Part shown: positions 1 to 8,950 of the stretch, piece by piece
Numbering within the stretch: the stretch's first letter is position 1
How the letters are laid out: each line of letters starts with the position of its first letter
Program-made: the position numbers and the translations under genes
NCBI GenBank assembly: GCA_024663395.1
Contig: JANFAH010000011.1
Span: 1,550,001-1,614,000, forward strand
Direction of reading: 5' to 3'
Length of the DNA: 64,000 bases
Source of the DNA: Pisolithus tinctorius
Lineage: Eukaryota; Basidiomycota; Agaricomycetes; Boletales; Pisolithaceae
Notes under the pieces: model-generated
Database searches by the model: none
What the model saw: the letters and a program-made list of their open reading frames with translations, nothing else
What the model was told of the DNA's origin: nothing

Positions 1-239
1 AGGTACAGGGAATGGATGTAGAGGGGGAGCTAATACTATGTGTGGTACAGGAGGTATAGTGACTGGGGGAAGCATAAAGTGCTTTCTGGCCCCAAACAGC
101 AGCACTATCCTGCTGGTGGGTGTGAGCTGCAAATCCCTGAGTTGTAGGAGTGGTAGAATCGATGATGCATGCAGCGAGTGCAGTTACCCATAGCTTAGGA
201 GGAGGGTGATGCTTACTGGTTGTTAATGTATTGGAGGCA

Positions 240-1425
240 ATGTGTATTGGAGAAAGTCATTGTGTAATTTGGGCTTGGATTGTAGGTATGGGGCAAGGAT
301 CTGGGCATGTCAATGGAGATATATGAGGAATGCATTGCTTGCCCAATGTCCTTTCACTTTGATGACATCAAAGGGTATGTTTCTGAGGAGGTATTCCAGT
401 GTCAACCCTATATGTATACTGTGCCCTTTGAGGGGAGGCAATCCTGCTTTCTTGAGAGTTGATTCTAATGTTTTTAGGAAAGTGTGTCTAGTTAGAGGGT
501 GATGACCATTCTTTGTGCAATACATGAAGAGGTGGCCAGACTGGGGGGGATCATTGATTTCGAAGTGCCTGTCTAAGGCTTTCTGGGGGTCGGTGGGACT
601 GTCTTGTTTGGCCCAACTGATGTCTTCACCAAGGGGGGCAGTTTTGGTGTGAGGAATGTGGAAGTTGGTCACCTCTAGGCCTTGTCAATTGCGTTGAATG
701 CTGACGTTCTGATGAGTGATGTGAATTGAAGGGTTGAATGCTTTAAGGTTGGCTACTGTGAATTTGCCGGTGCATGCAGTGGCAAAGAAGATGGTGGTTA
801 AGCAGGCAAAGACAGCCACATTGAGAGGCAGGTTGAGGTCTAAATTGGTGTGGATCTTTGCAATGACTTCAACTGTGTATGGTTCACATGGGGGATGCTT
901 GGATGTGGGAGGTGATAGGGACTTGGATGCCTTGAGCAAGGTGTTGGTTTCAATTTCATTGAGAGTCCATGGTATGCCATGTATGATGTGCCAAGCTTGC
1001 ACACCATTGAGGTAGTTGACTATTGTCATGTTCATGTAGAGGCTGGCCATGGTTGAGATGAAGAATGAGATGAGCTCTGAGGATGCCAGGGCATGTTGAT
1101 CTTCTGGAACACTTTTGGTGTTGCAGAATGCGTGGAAAGCTAGAAGGCCCAAACCATATGTTTCTCTGGTGGATTCGGACCAGGCATGAGTGATGACATC
1201 ATGGATGCACTGTGTGTCTGTTGCCGAAAAAGGGAGAGATGGGGCGCAATGGTTGAGGGGCTTCCATACCATTAAGCATTCTTTGGCAGAGCACTGAGGG
1301 CGAGGAATAGGGGATGGGACGAGGGGTGGATCTGAGTGAGAGTCGGGAATGATTGCAGTTGGGGGTAGAAGGGTGGTGGTAGGGGAAGGGGGTATTGGAG
1401 GTTGGGTGTGTTTGGCTAGGGACAA
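240..1425 (-). pseudogene. Tyrosine recombinase of YR retrotransposon copy 1
   Basis: The first part (1425-685) resembles the helical N-terminal domain of retroelement YRs, including the segment FACLTTIFFATACTGKFTV that matches YACLTTLFYTAAWVGEFTL in copy 2. The catalytic part (672-310) carries HSIHIG followed by VKGHWASNAFLIYL. In copy 2 the same box reads HSIRIG and VKGRWASDAFQLYL. The arginine of the catalytic box is therefore histidine here (codon 412-414, CAT), a change expected to kill the enzyme. The nucleophile-region tyrosine is still visible. The reading then stops at a TGA (310-312), while similarity to copy 2 (HAQILAPYLQ-like) continues beyond it. A frame change lies near 672-685. 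Confidence 0.8.
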
Positions 1426-1464
1426 TAGTCAGGTGGGGCAAGGGGGTTTGCTGCAAGGGTTAAG

Positions 1465-1914
1465 TTATCGAGTGTTGGTTGACATCAATGATGAGGTGCC
1501 AGATGGGTGGGGGGACTGGGATTGAGGGGAGGAGAGAACAAAAGGGGGGATATAGTCTGTGTGAAATAGGATCAGCTGGGTTGTGGTCGCTTGGTAAGTA
1601 TCAGGTGTGTAAAGTGCATTTTGTGATGTCCCAGGCATGATGGATACACTTGAAGGATTCGTTTGTAGGGCAGTTGTGACTTCTGCCATGCTTCCAGCCT
1701 TCAATGACTCTCTGATTGTCTCCATGAACCTGGAAATGAATGTTGGAGGCTCCAGTGTTAAGGATTGCAAGGGTGAGCAATTGGAGGCTGATGGCTTCCA
1801 CCCAGCCAATATTGCACCCATCAGATTTCCAATTGGGTCTGAGGGTCCATGCTCTCCATCAACCTTGTAGCATGATCCCAATCCCTGTGGATGAGCTTGC
1901 ATTGGAGAAAGCAA
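1465..1914 (-). pseudogene. RNase H-like segment of YR retrotransposon copy 1
   Basis: The segment encodes NIHFQVHGDNQRVIEGWKHG, which resembles the RNase H core around the second catalytic aspartate (HGDNQ), followed by a conserved NPTNE/FKCIHHAW-like stretch. It lies between the RT and the recombinase, as expected for YR elements. The track is split over two frames (1914-1465 and 1801-1601), so at least one indel is present. Copy 2 lacks this region because of the deletion associated with its Gypsy insertion, so no internal comparison is possible. Confidence 0.6.
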
Positions 1915-2158
1915 GGAAGTCCTTGATGGGTCATGGGATGGGGAGAGGGGAGGGGATGGTTGGGGAACTTAGTTTGGCATGCCACCATTTTAGGTCATCT
2001 GCAGTGCTGCTGGGTGGCATTCTGGGCTTGAAAGGTTTGTCTCTGAAGATGCCTAGCATTGCCTCAACATTTATTATGTACAGTCATCCTTCCAGATATA
2101 TTAGGGTCGTGTGTATGAGCTTGCTGTGTAGTTTCTGTACTTCTTTCAGTGTGTGTGT

Positions 2159-3448
2159 TCACTTGGAGTTCCATATGTTGATCACAAGGAGGTACTTGAG
2201 GTGCTTCAGTTCAGCTAGTTGGATGGTATAGTTGGCTAGGTCCCAGGTGAATCCTATGAATGTGGGTCTTGTGGAGAAGGGTGTGTCTTTGGAGACTTCC
2301 CATGGGATGCCTAGGTAGTGGGAGATGCAGTCAATGTCTTCAATGTTGTAGGTGAACTGGTGGTCTTCTGCGGATCTTGAGGACGATGTTGCTAGGTCTT
2401 TGATGGGTTGGGTATAGTCTTTGTTGAGTTCTTCTGTCTGCCCATTTGGGAGGAGAGCACTGGAAAACCAGTGGCAACCTCCTTTGACTGTTCTACCATT
2501 GCCAGAGGCGATGGTTAGTGCAATTTCACTGCGCTTTAGGTTGAAGTCTTGGAGCATGGATCTTGGTATGTGAAGGAAAAAATGGTCATCGACCCATCTC
2601 AGGATTGGGCCTATGCCCTGAGCTCTCATGATGTCAACACCTGTGGCTCCAATATTACCATAGATGCCACCAGATGGGGTGAAACCAAAACACAGGGATG
2701 TATCTATGGTGAAAAGGTTGTCTGCAACTCAGACTACTAGGCCATGCCATTGTGAAGGATGGATGAGAACTGTATGGTATGCCTTGGATATGTCCCTGGC
2801 TGTGCCTTGGGATCCCAGCAGTAGTCACGATACAAGTGCTGCAACTATGGGAAACATACTGTATGAAGTCAGGTATAGATTGGTGTCAATGTATGAATTA
2901 ATGGAAGGGGGAAAGGAGGGGGGGTGTGGGAAGGATAGGTTTTGGATTAAACAGTAGCGGCCTGGTTTGCCTGGTTTTGGTATGATTGAGATTGGGGAGG
3001 ATTGGAAGTGTCCAAGGCTGGACTGAATCTCCTGTATGGTATATGGTCTGAGGTATCTGCCTTTATCAAATTCTTTATTTACAGCATCACTGAATGTGGT
3101 GTGGTGCTCTAGGGTGGTATGGCTGTTTGGGGGGGTGTATGTGCATGGGAGTGGGGGTATGTTGGCAGAGAAGCTGTGTCGCATCCCTTGGACGATGTGC
3201 GGGTATTGGTTTAGTAGGCCATAGGAGGATAGAGCCATGTGCCACGATTCAGGTTTGTATGGGGTTAGTGCTTGTGTGCTTCTGCATGCAATGGGAATGC
3301 TGAGCTCCATGCTCGTGACTCCCACAACTGGAGCATTCGTGCTTGGTGGATTTGTGTGAGAGGGCACAGCTGTTGGGTTTCTGCCAATTGCTGCATAGGA
3401 CATAACCTTTGCCATCGATGATGTGACCTTCTGGGGTGCATCTGGCAT
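2159..3448 (-). pseudogene. Reverse transcriptase of YR retrotransposon copy 1
   Basis: RT motifs appear in order: SIIPKPGKPGRYCLIQNLS near 2950-3010, a CFGF-type block, and the polymerase aspartates in RWVDDHFF (about 2577-2598). All pieces share one frame. The frame is interrupted by TGA at 2825-2827 and again near 2736, where copy 2 reads isoleucine-arginine-valine and copy 1 reads valine-stop-valine. The protein continues with FTYNIEDIDCISHYLGIPW, matching FTYDFEHIDSISSQLGIPW in copy 2. The absence of indels over 1.3 kb alongside several TGA codons indicates decay by base substitution. Confidence 0.85.
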
Positions 3449-3740
3449 GTGTGGGTGACCTGTCCCACAGGTTGGGGTTGTTGCACTCGTGGATCCAGTG
3501 GGGGTGACATCTGAGGCATATTGGGCATGCTGATTTCGGTTGGGAGGGGGTTCCTGGGGACCACTTGTGGGGAGGAGATGAGAGGTTGGAGATCTTGGGT
3601 GGGGATGAGTGTAGTTGTTGATGAAACCAGGGTCTGGGGGATTGGGAGTGTGAATTGTGCCTTTGCAATGTTTGGGTCTCTGGTCGCTGTTGGTAATGGC
3701 ACCACAATTGTCTGGATTGTGGGGGTGAGGTTGGGTTCAT
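3249..3740 (-). pseudogene. Cys/His-rich gag-side ORF of YR retrotransposon copy 1
   Basis: The ORF is proline/serine-rich and then carries a cysteine/histidine cluster: CPICLRCHPHWIHEC followed by a CSNWQKPNSC/CSSCGSHEHGAQHSHC-type block. Copies 2 and 3 carry the same pattern (CPICLSCEEHEIPC; CVICLHTGHKYLVC), so it is a conserved nucleic-acid-binding module and not a shadow ORF. It overlaps the start of the RT ORF in another frame, with the same relative frame shift as in copy 2. Confidence 0.7.
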
Positions 3741-3908
3741 CTCAAAGAAGGCTTCGACCCTGTGGCATGGGGAGCATGGTAGGGTGGAAAGATGGCATAG
3801 GGAGCGAGGGTGATCAGGGTGGGAGGGTGTTGATGGGGCATGGCCATGCCATTGGGAGGAGGGTGAGAGGGGGGAGAGTGTTAATAGAGGGCGATGTGGG
3901 TGATGGTG

Positions 3909-4787
3909 TTAATGAAGTTGAGGTGTTGGGGTAAGTGGGATAGTGAGAGTGTAGTTAGCTTCATGTGCTCTAAGTGATGCTTGGGTGACTGACCTTCGAG
4001 TGAGCCGTTTCTGGGTGGTGTCATTCACTTTGAAGGCTATGCTGTTCATCAATGTATCGTTGATGATGGAGATGTCGAATACATGGCCGTTGGTCACCTT
4101 CAGTTCATCGTGCCACTGGTGGCAAACCTGGGAAGCATAGTTTAGGATGATGGCATCACCATTCATGGTGGAGCACTGGGGGTGACTCTTGAGGTTCCAG
4201 AAAAACATGGTGAGGGTGTTGATATGCTTTTCGGGCCAGGGGACCATTCTTACATGGTGTAAGAACGACACTTGGGCTTGTAGGAATTTGCCAAAGGTTA
4301 AGTTGTGATCTGTGCATGTGTTCTGTGATGCTTTGACCAATGCTACTGGCCTGAGAGTGAGTAGGTCATTGGTGCTGGATATACCAAAGGTGTCATTGGC
4401 ATTGGATCTTGCATGCTTTGCTGCGTCATTGCAACCTTCAGGGGAGAAGTACCAAAGTTCAATGTATTTGCAAGAGGCGAGCTTGTTGGTGGCATATTGG
4501 GATGGCCTATTGACTATGATGCTGGGGGGTGGGCAACCAATGGTGAAGTTGGCCATTCGGGGTTTCTTGCATTCTGTGTCATGATGTCCATCATCCAGGC
4601 CCTCAGCCTCCTGTCTGGGTGCTGGGCCTGGGGCCAGCTCAGGTCGGTTTTCCCTTTGTTGTGCTTCTTCACCTTCTGCTCGGTGTCGAGCATTCCACTC
4701 ATTGACTCTGCACTGATGGTCATCATCCCAGGCCATGTGAAGATGGGCTACAGCTTGTTCCAGGTTGAGGTTGAGTGTAGCCATCAT
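3909..4787 (-). pseudogene. Gag-like protein of YR retrotransposon copy 1
   Basis: The ORF encodes 292 residues with a charged, Q/E/R-rich N-terminus, then NRPSQYATNKLASCKYIELW and WYFSPEG, which match MRPSEYAIKQLETFKYVPLW and WYFT-stop-EG in copy 2. The remainder (LTFGKFLQAQVSFLHHV..., WHDELKVTNGHVFDISIIND) also aligns with the translated region 45715-46160 of copy 2. It is presumed to be the structural protein of the element. This ORF is open in copy 1 and broken in copy 2. Confidence 0.75.
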
Positions 4788-5034
4788 GGCTTCTCAGATC
4801 TTGCGAAAGGTGGCTGATTTGAAGTCTGGGCACTGCTCGTGGTTTGGGTCAGCCATTTGGTGGAATTTGCGAGGGAAGGGGTAAGAAAGGAGTGACTACA
4901 AGTTGGGCATAAGGAAAGTGGTGGGTGAGGCTGTGACAATGAGGAGCAGCAAGTGAGGTGGTGGCATGGACAGGAGAGAAAAGTGCCACTTACCTAATGC
5001 TAGTCTGAAGACTAAACTGTGTCTCACTTGTGCC

Positions 5035-6790
5035 TCACCACATTGCTGAGTCATACACTGGGTACATGACTTTGTTTCTTGTTTTCAGGAGTTGTGTTGC
5101 TAGCAGCATAGCTGCTGCTTCTGCTTTGAATACTGTGTGTTCTGATTTGGGTCCAAGGTGATAGCAGAGTGTGGCAATGTGTTGGTGGTCCACATACAGG
5201 GCTGTGGCTGTGGCTAGATAACCTCCTGTGCTGGATCTGTCAGTGAATATGAGCATGCGATCTGAGACTTTCCTGAGGTCTTTGACTGCCTCCTTTTTGC
5301 TTGTGGCTATTGTAATTGTGTGCAAGGGGAGAGTGCTGGGTGGTATTGGGTAGGGATTGATAGTTTCTATTTCTTTTGGGGAGACATTCAGGTCATGTAT
5401 CAGCTGGTGGAGGGCTGCTCAGTGCCTTTTGATGTTTGTTCTGGCAATCTTGCTGACATGTGAGTGCAGTGGGTGTAACTCTGGTAGTGAGGATAGTCAT
5501 AGCACAGCTCTGTAAAGTGTATGCTGAATGAGTAGAGGTGCTGGTGGGATATTTGCATGTGCTAGGAGTGCATCAGTGGGGGTAGTTCTTAGGGCCACTG
5601 GTCTCTGAACTGTCAGGATGCATTTAGTGATACCTTTTGAGCCTCTTGTCTTGGATAGGTGATCCCCAGTGTAGGCTGGCTGGAGCCAGACTGTGGCTGC
5701 ATACATTATCTTTGGGACTACTACCGATTGGTACAGTTGATGCATGAGCTTCAGGGGGATGCCCCACAATGTCGCAGACAGCCTCCTCAGGAGGAGAGCT
5801 TGCTTCATTCCTTTCACTACTGCTTGTGCAGTGTGTGTTTTCCATCTTAGCTCTTGGTCCAGAATTACACCTAGGAATTTGTGACTAGTGGAAGGCATTA
5901 TTGTAAAGTTCCTTAGTGTGAGCAGTGGCCTGGTTTTCATCTTGCTGAGTGTGAAATCCATTAGGGCAAATTTGCTTGTTTTGAAGCGTGAGTTGTGCTT
6001 GTCTGACCAGTCGTACCTGCCTTCTTCCCTTTCCATCATGTCAACCAGCATGGTGTGGGTGTCTGTGAAAGTTTTGCCTATGGCTATGAAGGCTGTGTCA
6101 TCTATGAATGCTAGAGTTAGTTCTTTTTTGCCCTTTGCTGTATCAGCCAGGTCTGAGCTGTATATAATGTAGAGTATCATTGATAGGGGATCACCTTGTC
6201 TGATTCTGTTTTGAATAGGGAACCAACTGGATTTGTAGTCATCAAATCAAATCTTGGTTTTCCTGTTCATTAGCAGTCATTCTGTGTATTGGACTATTTC
6301 TAGTGGGAGTCTTCATTTTCTCATGTTGTGTAGTAGTCAGTCTTTGACCATGTTTGGGAATGCACCTTCAATGTCCAGGAATAGGGCCAATACCACTTGC
6401 TTTTGCCTCCAGGCATGTTGGATGGTGGTCTTGAGTAGTAACAACAAATCTTGTGTCAAGTGTCCTGGTCTTCCCCCAAAGTGCATTGCTGGGAGTAGCT
6501 GGTATTTCTCTAGTATGTATGACATGCAGTTGGCCACTACTGCTGAAAGAAGCTTCGCTGTGGTGTTGAGCAGCACTATTGGGCGGTAAGCTTTAGGGGT
6601 TGTGTAATCTGGTTTACCTGGTTTTTGAAGTATTACTGTTGTAGACTCTCTCCACAGGTTGTAGTAAGTTTTGAGTGTGAAGACTGTTGAATTGAGGTAG
6701 TAGGTGGTCAGTGAGGATGGGGGTTCTTTGGAAAACAATGTTGGCTACTCTGTCAGGTCCTGGGGCCTTGCACAGCAAGCATTTTACAAT
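5035..6790 (-). mobile_element. Non-LTR (LINE) retrotransposon fragment, Tad/Jockey-like
   Basis: Leftward translation gives the APGPD box near 6760, LQKPGKPDYTTPKAYRPIVL (6738-6337), FLDIEGAFPNM, then AFIDDTAF with the polymerase aspartates and HKFLGVILDQELRW (6180-5497). An RNase H piece (5325-5035) begins LIFTDRSSTGGYLATATALY and ends near VYDSAMW. The order RT then RNase H is that of fungal Tad-type LINEs. The element starts inside the RT N-terminus at about 6790, a typical 5' truncation, and lacks the end of RNase H. The frame breaks at about 6337, 5497 and 5326. In RNase H the usual TDGS box reads TDRS. No poly(A) tail or target duplication was resolved. Confidence 0.85.
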
Positions 6791-7304
6791 TTTCTTTGCA
6801 CAAACATGCGAAAAAAAATCCTTTTAAAAGATACTCTATTTTATCACATGCTCTCTGCTTGAACAAGTGGAAATAATCTTATGTATTGAATGGCTTTTCT
6901 GACAGAAAACATGGAACAGTAGATTTCCAATGTTTTGCTGGTGAAAAACAGTTACTATGACCCACCACCAAAAACCAAAAAAAATCATCAAAAAAAATAT
7001 TAGCACTGTTTTCTGCATGTTATGTAATTGATTAATCAAATGTTGTAACATGAAATAATTTAAACACACTAGTCATTAGAGAATGTGTGATGTTACATAG
7101 AACATCACAAGTAAATGATAAATGTTTTGTATGTGATAATACTAATAACCTTTAACCAAGTCTTTCAATGTTGACCCACAAAACATCAGATTATTGGCTC
7201 AATGTTTACTTCATAAACATGACATTTAAAACAATATTTGTTATGTGCAAAAACATGCTACTGAGATTCCATATTAACATGCTAAATATTTTCAATCAAA
7301 TCAC
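6791..7304. other. AT-rich intergenic stretch, no gene seen
   Basis: The stretch is very AT-rich with runs of A and T, begins right at the LINE breakpoint and contains no ORF with recognisable content. CpG is almost absent. Confidence 0.5.
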
Positions 7305-7894
7305 ACTGTTTTGTCTCCCAGAGAACATGATAAATAAAGAATGTATTAAAGTGTCCTGTTGTACCACAGAACATGATAAGTGGCATCTGTAACCATCAAT
7401 GCTATCACTGCTTGTCCTTGCTCAACCACCCCATCACATGCTGTCACATGATCTTATCTCATGGAATAAACCTCAGTCAGTCATGATATGTGCCACCTGA
7501 CTTTTTATACATGAGTATTCTGTGTCCTTTGTTGTTTTTTCTTGCAACAACACATTGATGACACACATTATAATGTTCTGTGGTAGAACAGGATAGTCCA
7601 AAATCCATGGTTGCCCTGACTGACTGGAGAAAGAGTAGCCTCTGATAGCACCACCACCACTCATGAATGTCCCCAGTCCACTTTTGAAAGTGAAAGAGCA
7701 CAAGGCAGTTCATGCAAGAAATGGGGAGTTCAGCACTGTATTTGCAGTAGGCAGCAGTCTGACAATAACTGTACAGCTCAGAACCTTCACAACACCTCTA
7801 CATATAACATGCTTACTTCACAGTTTATAATGCTCCATGGTGGAACAGGATATTGATATTTTATTACACTATTTATTTATCATGTTCTGTGGTA

Positions 7895-8936
7895 CAGTTG
7901 TGGACAGACAAACACAATGATTTTGATTCTGGATTCCCATGACTTTTTGGGGGCAAACTAACACTTGATTCAGATGCTACAGGTGAAAATACATCAAAAA
8001 ACAGTGGTCCAAAGTTTTTCCCATGACTATTTAGGGTGGCCAAAATTTTGGTTAGATTGAATGTGGTACTTAGGGTGTGGTAACATGTTATTAACCCTAT
8101 ATAAGGTAGGATTAATGTCATGGCTTTCTGTGAGAGCTGATGGACATCAGGACCCTTCTTGTATTCCTTGGGGCATCTGAGTGACTGCTTTCATTGGGCA
8201 GCACACTTTGCTTCTCTCAGAGGTAACCAAGTCTCACCAAGAGGGTCATCACCAGCACTAATGGCAAGGTTGACCAACTGAGCACAGAGATCAGCCTCAC
8301 CAACACCCATGACTTGGAATGTGGCATCATCATGTTCAAGCTCATCCTCTGACTCACTCTCACTGGCTGTAAACTTCAAACTGTCAAGTACATTGGTGCA
8401 TTTCCACTCCAGTTCTTCATCTTCTGCCTCAGGGCTGGGAGCATGAGATTGTGTCCTCATGCATTTGCTTGTGTGCTGATCCTTGTCAGATTTGGGTGTA
8501 TCAGGGAATGATACATTGCCTGTTTCAACAACAGCTGAGCTCTGGTTATGCAGACCAGCCATGTTGCATGTTACAGTGGGTTTTCAAGGGCATTCCTGTG
8601 TCTAAGATCAGCAATTCACATGACCACAAACCTCAGACTTGCTCAATTTTTTCTGCTCCTCACTAGTGTGACAGCTGTACCCTGACATTGCAATCATACT
8701 GTACTAGGCTAATGCTACTTATTCCGCTTTTTCCAGGATTTTTACAAATTCTTTTGGGGGCTGGCCACATTTTTGGGTCAAAATTTCAAAAACTTAGTAT
8801 AACAAAAATTGGCTCATGCAGATTGCATTGTTATGTCCTAAATATGCCTAGTATACATTTGTAACACCCCTGGAATGTTGTGCCATATTGGAATAATTCA
8901 ATGAGTAAAATTGTCATGTTTGTCTGTCCACAACTG
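7895..8936. mobile_element. Tc1/mariner-like DNA transposon, non-autonomous
   Basis: The 19-bp sequence CAGTTGTGGACAGACAAAC at 7895-7913 is repeated perfectly, inverted, at 8918-8936. The left end is preceded by TA and starts with CAG, as Tc1/mariner elements do; the right flank reads TC in place of TA. Removing the 1,042-bp insert rejoins the flanks into the TTATCATGTTCTGTGGTA...AACAGGATATT motif present at 7566 and 7829. That shows directly that this is an insertion. The only ORF inside is 8191-8562, which lacks a visible DDE domain. Confidence 0.7.
8191..8562 (-). CDS. Acidic ORF inside the Tc1-like element, unidentified
   Basis: The ORF encodes 123 residues, unrecognised. The middle is strongly acidic (SESESEDELEHDD) and the end reads DDPLGETWLPLREAK. 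After the stop the reading continues with CPKEYKKGPDV, which resembles the N-terminal linker of some fungal transposase-related proteins. That similarity is recalled, not searched. It lies entirely between the inverted repeats at 7895 and 8936, so it is either the remnant of the element's own gene or a chance ORF. Confidence 0.35.
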   Translation of the reverse strand: MAGLHNQSSAVVETGNVSFPDTPKSDKDQHTSKCMRTQSHAPSPEAEDEELEWKCTNVLDSLKFTASESESEDELEHDDATFQVMGVGEADLCAQLVNLAISAGDDPLGETWLPLREAKCAAQ

Positions 8937-8950
8937 TCAAACAGGATATT

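Larger units (their letters stand above)
240..4800 (-). mobile_element. Tyrosine-recombinase retrotransposon, copy 1 (decayed)
   Basis: Reading leftward, the pieces come in the order gag-like ORF, cysteine/histidine-rich ORF, reverse transcriptase, RNase H-like segment and tyrosine recombinase. This is the DIRS/Ngaro-type order, in which a YR replaces the integrase of LTR elements. A second, less decayed copy lies at 38206-46621 with matching protein segments. The whole stretch is almost free of CpG and rich in TG/CA, and its frames are broken mostly by TGA. No terminal repeats were resolved; the 3' end may run past position 1 of the window. Confidence 0.85.
7305..8950. mobile_element. MITE-like element with repeated inverted termini
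   Basis: A motif of about 28 bp recurs in both orientations. Inverted forms lie at about 7308-7335 (degenerate) and 7350-7377 (CCTGTTGTACCACAGAACAT...). Direct forms lie at 7566-7594, 7829-7858 and 7876 onward (TTATCATGTTCTGTGGTA). The two left copies are about 44 bp apart and the two outer right copies about 47 bp apart, giving a mirrored double terminus. The last right copy is interrupted at its GGTA by another element and resumes at 8938. The block 7350-7594 alone also forms a 245-bp unit with 28-bp imperfect inverted ends. No transposase was found inside. Confidence 0.6.

Noticed and set aside
3265..3705. 146-codon minus-strand ORF as a separate gene
   Set aside because: It is a third-frame shadow of the Cys/His-rich ORF 3249-3740; the latter matches the conserved module in the other YR copies.
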